Assembly (NCBI GenBank): GCA_965653225.1
Contig: CBFGZI010000148.1
Location: 1 to 8,607, forward strand
Reading direction: 5' to 3'
DNA length: 8,607 nt
DNA from: JALZDI01 sp965653225
GTDB lineage: Bacteria; Actinomycetota; Actinomycetes; Propionibacteriales; Nocardioidaceae
The notes under the pieces are model-generated. The model searched no databases. It was not told the DNA's origin and was given only the letters and a program-made list of their open reading frames with translations. Below are positions 5,265 to 8,607 of this stretch, piece by piece (position 1 is the first letter of the stretch; every line of letters begins with the position of its first letter). The translations under genes and the position numbers were made by a program.

Positions 5265-6353
5265 TCAGCGGAGGTTCGTCACCCAGCCGCTGTAGAAGAT
5301 GCCCAGCGCAGCGGCGACGCAGATCCCCGAGATGATCCAGAAGCGGGTGACCACGGTGATCTGCTCCCAACCGAGCAGTTCGAAGTGGTGTTGCAGGGGC
5401 GCCATCAGGAAGAGTCTCTTGCCCTGTCCCCTGGTGCGCCTCGTGAGTTTGAACCAGGACACCTGGAGCATCACGGAGGCGGTGACGGCCACGTACAAGC
5501 CGCCGAGAACGACCAGGAGCAGCTCGGTTCGCGTCAGCAGTGCGAGCCCGGCCATGGCCGCCCCGAGAGCGAGGGAGCCGGTGTCGCCCATGATGATCTT
5601 GGCCGGCGAAGCGTTCCACCACAGGAACCCGAAGCAGGCGCCGGTCAGGGCGGCCGCCACGGTCGCCAGATCCAGCGGGGACGCCACCTGGTAGCACAAG
5701 CCGTTCGCCGGGGTGCCGGATGCGCACAGGTGATTGTTCTGCCAGATACCGATGATGGTGTATGCGGCGAAGACCATCACGGCACTGCCGGTGAGCAGTC
5801 CGTCGAGTCCGTCGACCAGGTTCGTGGCGTTGCTGGTCCCGTTCACGATGAACCAAATGAGCGCCAGGACGATCAGCCAAGGCAGTGCCGGGCCGAAGTC
5901 ACGCACGAGGGACAGCCGGTGAGAGACAGCGGTTGTCGGGCCGTCTTGCAGGGCGGGGTGCAGGGCGAGGACTCCGAACGCGAGGCTGACCAGGGTCTGC
6001 CCCAGCAGCTTGGCCTTGCTACGGAGACCGAGGCTGCGCTGCTTCCTGACTTTGATGAAGTCGTCGAGGAATCCCACACCGGACATGCCCACCAGCAGAA
6101 AGAGCACCAGGAGCGCGGGCGGCGAGGGTGAGTCCCCCATCAACAACTTGGCGAACGCATAGCCGATCAGCACGGAGCCCACGACGACGGCGCCCCCCAT
6201 CGTGGGAGTGCCGCGTTTCAAGTGATGCGTCTGTGGGCCGTCTTCGCGGATCAGCTGCCCAAGGCCCCACGACGAGAACTGCGGGATCGCCCAGCGAGTA
6301 ATGGACAACGACGCCAGGAGGGCGCAGGTGCCGCTGAGCAGGATGGCCAGCAT
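5265..6353 (-). CDS. mraY: MraY, phospho-N-acetylmuramoyl-pentapeptide-transferase (possibly a second copy)
   Basis: A 362-aa polytopic membrane enzyme that joins UDP-MurNAc-pentapeptide to undecaprenyl phosphate to make lipid I on the inner face of the membrane. Seen: the N-terminal signature GPQTHHLKRGTPTMGG (39-54), catalytic Asp pair LDDFIKVRKQRSLGLR (96-111; D97/D98), NATNLVDGLDGLLTG (175-189), GDTGSLALG (256-264; D257) and MAPLQHHFELLGW (317-329). Gln in place of the first His of the HHH motif also occurs in Streptomyces MraY as I remember it, so it is not a defect. The loop before that motif, about 303-312 (LTRRTRGQGK), is a few residues longer than in typical MraY. The ATG at 6353 has AGGAG 5 nt upstream. 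No murF, murD, ftsW or other dcw gene flanks it, suggesting a paralogue outside the main cell-wall cluster. The PAP2 gene follows 89 nt downstream. Confidence 0.93.
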   Translation of the reverse strand: MLAILLSGTCALLASLSITRWAIPQFSSWGLGQLIREDGPQTHHLKRGTPTMGGAVVVGSVLIGYAFAKLLMGDSPSPPALLVLFLLVGMSGVGFLDDFIKVRKQRSLGLRSKAKLLGQTLVSLAFGVLALHPALQDGPTTAVSHRLSLVRDFGPALPWLIVLALIWFIVNGTSNATNLVDGLDGLLTGSAVMVFAAYTIIGIWQNNHLCASGTPANGLCYQVASPLDLATVAAALTGACFGFLWWNASPAKIIMGDTGSLALGAAMAGLALLTRTELLLVVLGGLYVAVTASVMLQVSWFKLTRRTRGQGKRLFLMAPLQHHFELLGWEQITVVTRFWIISGICVAAALGIFYSGWVTNLR

Positions 6354-6358
6354 GCCGA

Positions 6359-6363
6359 CTCCT
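6359..6363 (-). promoter_or_regulatory. Ribosome binding site of mraY
   Basis: AGGAG on the minus strand with a 5-nt spacer to the ATG at 6353. It fixes the start of the enzyme at the usual N-terminus and argues that the copy is translated. Confidence 0.75.
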
Positions 6364-6445
6364 GACCGATCATGTCGGGCGTTCCATCGAAACCGTCAGG
6401 TTCGGTCGGCGGCTCGCGAGGGCAGAACCACAAACGCAATCACAA

Positions 6446-6559
6446 TCACGCGTCTGCTTCAAACTCTTCGAGTGTGTCGACGCACCCCGCAAAGGTTTCG
6501 GACGTCAAGTGGTCGGTGTGCACAATCGAGCCGTCGCCTCCGCGTGGAGCACCGTCGGT
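6446..6559 (-). other. Coding-like stretch between GNAT and mraY (possible small ORF or gene remnant)
   Basis: Reading on in the same frame after the GNAT stop (6562-6560), there are 37 sense codons up to a TGA at 6448-6446. They end in a protein-like string: GSIVHTDHLTSETFAGCV, then DTLEEFEADA. About two thirds of third positions are G or C, lower than in the neighbouring genes. The only plausible start is a GTG at 6523, giving 25 residues; no ribosome binding site is clear. I do not recognise the family. It could be the C-terminal tail of a decayed gene, a tiny ORF, or chance. The remainder of the gap (6354-6445) shows only the mraY leader. Confidence 0.3.
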
Positions 6560-7147
6560 TCAGTCGCGCGTGCTCGGGGCCACCTTGCGCACCATCACGC
6601 AGTTGCCCAGACCCTTGGGCCGGTCATAGGTGAAGCCCTCGCGCTCGTACATCGTGCGGGTGCCGTTGTACAGGAACGACGAGTTCTTCTTCCGGACCCC
6701 GCCGGTGTCGTGCGGGTAGCCCTCGACCAGGCCGCCGCCAGCCTGCGCGATCAGCTCGACGACGCCGCGCAGGGCCATTGCCGCCAGGCCCTGACCGCGA
6801 AGGCCGCGCTCGACCAGGATGCAGGTGACTCGGTAGTCGGGCAGTCGCTCGGCAGTGGCGACGTACTCCTTGCGGTGATGGATGTTGGGCAGCTCCTCGG
6901 GTGATCCATACTCCGCCCAGGCGACGGCCCGGTCGCCGTCGTAGACCAGCGCCGCGTGCGCGATCCCGTCGGCCACCAGACGTTGCTTGAGCGCCCGGTT
7001 CCCCTCGGCGCTCTGGCCCTTCTCCGCGCAGTCGGGATGGAAGTGCGTGCACCAGCAGCTGGCGAACATGCCCTTGTTCCGCTCGACGAGAGCTGCGAAG
7101 TCGTCGAACGTCTCCGGTGAGAGCGCCTTGATCGTGAAGTCGGACAT
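6560..7147 (-). CDS. GNAT-family N-acetyltransferase
   Basis: A 195-aa acetyl-CoA-dependent acetyltransferase of unknown substrate. Seen: an N-terminal part with MSDFTIKALSPETFDDFAALV (1-21) and a cysteine-rich CWCTHFHPDC (31-40), a central strand ALVYDGDRAVAWAEYG (66-81), then the acetyl-CoA loop VERGLRGQGLAAMAL (112-126; R/Q-x-x-G-x-G/A type), and a C-terminal block with SSFLYNGTRTMYEREGF (156-172). The CWC...H motif is common in one actinobacterial GNAT branch and may be structural. The frame stays open upstream through the cupin remnant to 7642, but I set the start at the ATG at 7147, where homologues begin. Its ribosome binding site is weak. It starts 44 nt after the cupin remnant's stop, so the two may once have formed an operon. 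Confidence 0.88.
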   Translation of the reverse strand: MSDFTIKALSPETFDDFAALVERNKGMFASCWCTHFHPDCAEKGQSAEGNRALKQRLVADGIAHAALVYDGDRAVAWAEYGSPEELPNIHHRKEYVATAERLPDYRVTCILVERGLRGQGLAAMALRGVVELIAQAGGGLVEGYPHDTGGVRKKNSSFLYNGTRTMYEREGFTYDRPKGLGNCVMVRKVAPSTRD

Positions 7148-7191
7148 GCCGGCAACGTACAGCGGATTGCGGACGATCGGCGTCCGGTAGC

Positions 7192-7507
7192 TCACGCCTC
7201 GAGGGAGGGTGCAGCGGCGTAGTCCTCGTCGGTCACCGGTTCGAGCCAGTGAACCACGTCGTGCTGGTGGTCGCCCTCGTTGATGGCGAGTGGACCATGA
7301 GCCGACGCCCTCGGTCACGAAGACGGCCCGACTCAGGGGATGACGGTGCCAGTGCGTGTGGGAACCGGCCATGAAGTGCACCAGGTTGGCCGTCACCCGC
7401 GACGGCGGCGGTGCGGCGGCGAAGTCGATGAAGACATCGCCGGTGAACAAGTCACCAGGGCCCTTCGCGGTGTCGATCAGGCTGCGGGGCGTCGAGTTCT
7501 TTGCTAC
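7192..7507 (-). pseudogene. Cupin-domain protein, decayed (internal deletion plus frameshift, no start)
   Basis: The first part reads as a normal single-domain cupin: KNSTPRSLIDTAKGP, then FTGDVFIDFAAAPPPSRV, then the metal-binding AGSHTHWHRHPLSRAVFVTEGVG. After TEGVG (about 7301) the frame breaks. A different frame gives RLMVH, and after a further 1-nt shift near 7289 a third frame gives LAINEGDHQHDVVHWLEPVT, then DEDYAAAPSLEA and a stop at 7194-7192. That is the expected C-terminus of this cupin group (annotated as cupin or (R)-mandelonitrile lyase-like). Roughly 35-45 residues, including the second cupin motif with the PGE.HWHG metal ligands, are missing. No ATG/GTG/TTG start lies in frame near the N-terminus. 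Two separate lesions and a missing start argue for real decay rather than one sequencing error. Confidence 0.85.
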
Positions 7508-7531
7508 TGGGACCTGGCGCCCCGTTGTTGT

Positions 7532-7546
7532 CCGGGCGGAGCCCGG
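7532..7546. repeat. Short inverted repeat CCGGGC-GGA-GCCCGG
   Basis: A perfect 6+6 palindrome with a 3-nt centre in the gap between the cupin remnant and the transporter gene. It could be a hairpin in the transporter leader or left over from the lost cupin 5' end. GC-rich DNA makes such repeats common. The 9-bp direct repeat CGTTGTTGT also occurs at 7523 and 7599. Confidence 0.3.
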
Positions 7547-7620
7547 TGGGGTGCGCGCCGGGACCGGCCGGGGGTTGTCGGTCTCCGGCTCTAGGTTTCG
7601 TTGTTGTGGGAATCCATAGC

Positions 7621-8535
7621 ATGGGGCGGCGGGGCCGTGCACGGTCGGCCGTGGCGCGCCCGGACCGCACGGTGCTCCTGCTGCTCGCGCTCTATGCGTG
7701 CTGGGGCTCGGCGATCCCGGCGATGAAGCTGCTGGTTGACACGGTGCCGCCGGTCGGCGGAGCGGCGCTGGTCTTCGTGCTTGCCGGGGTTGTGCTTGCC
7801 GGGGTTGTGCACGCTGGTGCGGCGGGTGGGCCTCTGCGGCCTACTCGGATGCAGCTGCGGCGCCTGGTGGCTGCCGGCGTGATGCTGCTGGTGGGCGGGC
7901 AGGGGCTCGCCACGGTGGCGCTGACCGAGGTGACCGCCAGCCTCGGGGCGATCCTCGCAGCGGCGATCCCGCTGTGGGTGGTGCTCCTGAGCGGGTTGAC
8001 CGGAGTCCGGGTGTCGGTGGCGTCGTGGGTGCGCCTCGTGGCAGGCTTCGGCGGCATCGTGATCGTGGTGCTGACGGCACCACACAGTGCGATCGGCGGG
8101 GCACCATGGGCGGTCGCCGCCTTCTGCGTCGCGCCGATCCTCTGGGCCTCGGGAAGCCTGCTGACGGCGAACGTCGAAGGGCCGGTCGATCGAGTGGCCG
8201 CCAGCGCGGTCCAGCTGCTCTCCGGTGGGACCGTGTTGCTGCTAGTCGCGCTGGCGCTGGGTCAGCTCGATCCGGCTCTATGGTCGGACGTCAGCTGGAC
8301 GTCGGCCGGGGCCGGGGTGTTCCTGCTCGTCTTCGACTCGCTCATCGGTTTCCTGCTCTACACGCGCCTGCTGGAGACCGCGCCGGCGCCGCTGGTCAGT
8401 ACCTACGCCTACGTCACACCGCTCGTCGGCGCCGTGATCGGCGCGACCGTGCTCGACGAGTCGCTCTGGGCCGGCGCGTACCTGGGAGCGGCCTTGGTGC
8501 TCAGCGCGGTCGCACTCGAGCTGCGTGGACGATGA
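7621..8535 (+). CDS. EamA/DMT-superfamily transporter
   Basis: A 304-aa membrane protein with about ten hydrophobic helices arranged as two EamA repeats. Typical features are LLLLALYACWGSAIPAMKL (19-37) opening the first half, GGQGLATVALTEVTASLGAIL (92-112) at the end of helices 3-4, and SLIGFLLYTRLLETAPAPLVS (240-260) with YAYVTPLVGAVIG (262-274) in the second half. Members export or import small metabolites such as amino acids, purines or drugs; the substrate here is unknown. The ATG at 7621 has GGGAA about 9 nt upstream and gives the usual family length; the open frame runs 120 nt further upstream without a family-like sequence. A 15-bp perfect tandem duplication lies in helix 2. It is divergent from the cupin remnant. 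Confidence 0.9.
   Translation: MGRRGRARSAVARPDRTVLLLLALYACWGSAIPAMKLLVDTVPPVGGAALVFVLAGVVLAGVVHAGAAGGPLRPTRMQLRRLVAAGVMLLVGGQGLATVALTEVTASLGAILAAAIPLWVVLLSGLTGVRVSVASWVRLVAGFGGIVIVVLTAPHSAIGGAPWAVAAFCVAPILWASGSLLTANVEGPVDRVAASAVQLLSGGTVLLLVALALGQLDPALWSDVSWTSAGAGVFLLVFDSLIGFLLYTRLLETAPAPLVSTYAYVTPLVGAVIGATVLDESLWAGAYLGAALVLSAVALELRGR
7777..7810 (+). repeat. 15-bp in-frame tandem duplication inside the DMT transporter
   Basis: GTGCTTGCCGGGGTT occurs twice in a row (7777-7791 and 7792-7806), followed by four matching bases of a third copy. It encodes VLAGV-VLAGV at residues 53-62 in the second membrane helix. Identical codons in both copies point to a recent duplication, which adds five residues to the helix. 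Confidence 0.9.
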
Positions 8536-8578
8536 AACCGGGACCGTCGCGGCGGGAACGCCATTCCTCCTTCGGAAA

Positions 8579-8593
8579 CGGCGAGTATCGCCG
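8579..8593 (+). terminator. Possible hairpin after the transporter gene
   Basis: CGGCGA and TCGCCG form a perfect 6-bp stem with a 3-nt GTA loop, 44 nt after the transporter stop. No U-tract follows. The 10-bp palindrome AACGTACGTT lies directly beyond (8595-8604) and may belong to the next, unseen gene. Weak support. Confidence 0.3.
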
Positions 8594-8607
8594 GAACGTA
8601 CGTTAGC

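Noticed and set aside
5250..5280. Near-tandem repeat CCTCCGCTGAAA / CCTCCGCTTGAA around the mraY stop
   Set aside because: Two imperfect 12-bp units only, no hairpin and no known role; too short to call a repeat element.
4198..5295. Rightward 365-aa open frame opposite the PAP2 gene
   Set aside because: Low-complexity Arg/Gln/His-rich product typical of the antisense frame in GC-rich DNA; the opposite strand carries intact PAP2 motifs.
6517..6524. Palindrome TGTGCACA in the GNAT-mraY gap as a regulator site
   Set aside because: Only 8 bp, downstream rather than upstream of the GNAT gene, far from the mraY start, and possibly inside a coding remnant.
6560..7642. A 360-aa cupin-GNAT fusion protein
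   Set aside because: The frame stays open only because the cupin gene is frameshifted. The part from about 7300 to 7150 does not resemble either family, and the GNAT has its own start at 7147.
8595..8604. Perfect 10-bp palindrome AACGTACGTT near the right edge
   Set aside because: Several palindromes of this length are expected by chance in a window of this size, and the gene it might control is outside the window.
1..8607. CRISPR arrays, insertion sequences, prophage genes, tRNA or rRNA, known defence systems
   Set aside because: None was found on reading both strands: no spaced direct repeats, no transposase or integrase motifs and no tRNA-like cloverleaf. The window is ordinary metabolic, envelope and transport genes.

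Overview
This window looks like chromosomal DNA from a high-GC actinomycete. Codons end mostly in G or C, the ribosome binding sites are AGGAG-like, and the protein families (NgcE-type sugar-binding lipoprotein, MurR/RpiR regulator, BadF-type kinase, DUF664-like DinB, DGPY-type YCII protein, a QHH-type MraY) are typical of Actinomycetota. The genus cannot be decided from the sequence. No rRNA, tRNA, CRISPR array, transposase or integrase was seen.

Region 1 (1-3125) is an amino-sugar locus. A leftward operon starts with a MurR/RpiR regulator (2051-1092) and overlaps by 4 nt (ATGA) with a SIS-domain enzyme (1095-340) of the UPF0309/NagS type. After 82 nt comes the N-terminus of an NgcE-like N-acetylglucosamine/diacetylchitobiose-binding lipoprotein (257 to 1, running off the window; the permease genes presumably follow). 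A BadF/BadG-type N-acetylglucosamine kinase (2148-3125) diverges from the regulator across 96 nt that hold an inverted repeat suited to an RpiR operator. The genes together suggest ABC uptake of free GlcNAc or chitobiose, phosphorylation inside the cell, further processing of GlcNAc-6-phosphate by the SIS enzyme, and control by a regulator whose own SIS domain could sense a sugar phosphate.

Region 2 (3126-4290) holds a rightward DinB-family protein and a leftward YCII-family protein, ending 17 nt apart. The 200 nt from 4091 to 4290 contain the YCII leader and a hairpin just after the next gene's stop, but no convincing gene.

Region 3 (4291-6353) has a PAP2-family membrane phosphatase and, upstream on the same strand, a complete MraY homologue (lipid I synthase) with no other dcw-cluster gene beside it. 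This may be a second mraY, possibly working with the phosphatase on the undecaprenyl carrier.

Region 4 (6354-8607) holds a short coding-like stretch of unknown origin (6446-6559), a GNAT acetyltransferase (7147-6560), a decayed cupin gene (about 7507-7192) with a large internal deletion and a second 1-nt lesion, and a rightward EamA/DMT transporter (7621-8535) containing a 15-bp in-frame tandem duplication. The 473 nt between the GNAT and transporter genes contain only the cupin remnant and a short divergent leader. The last 72 nt have two small palindromes and no gene start.
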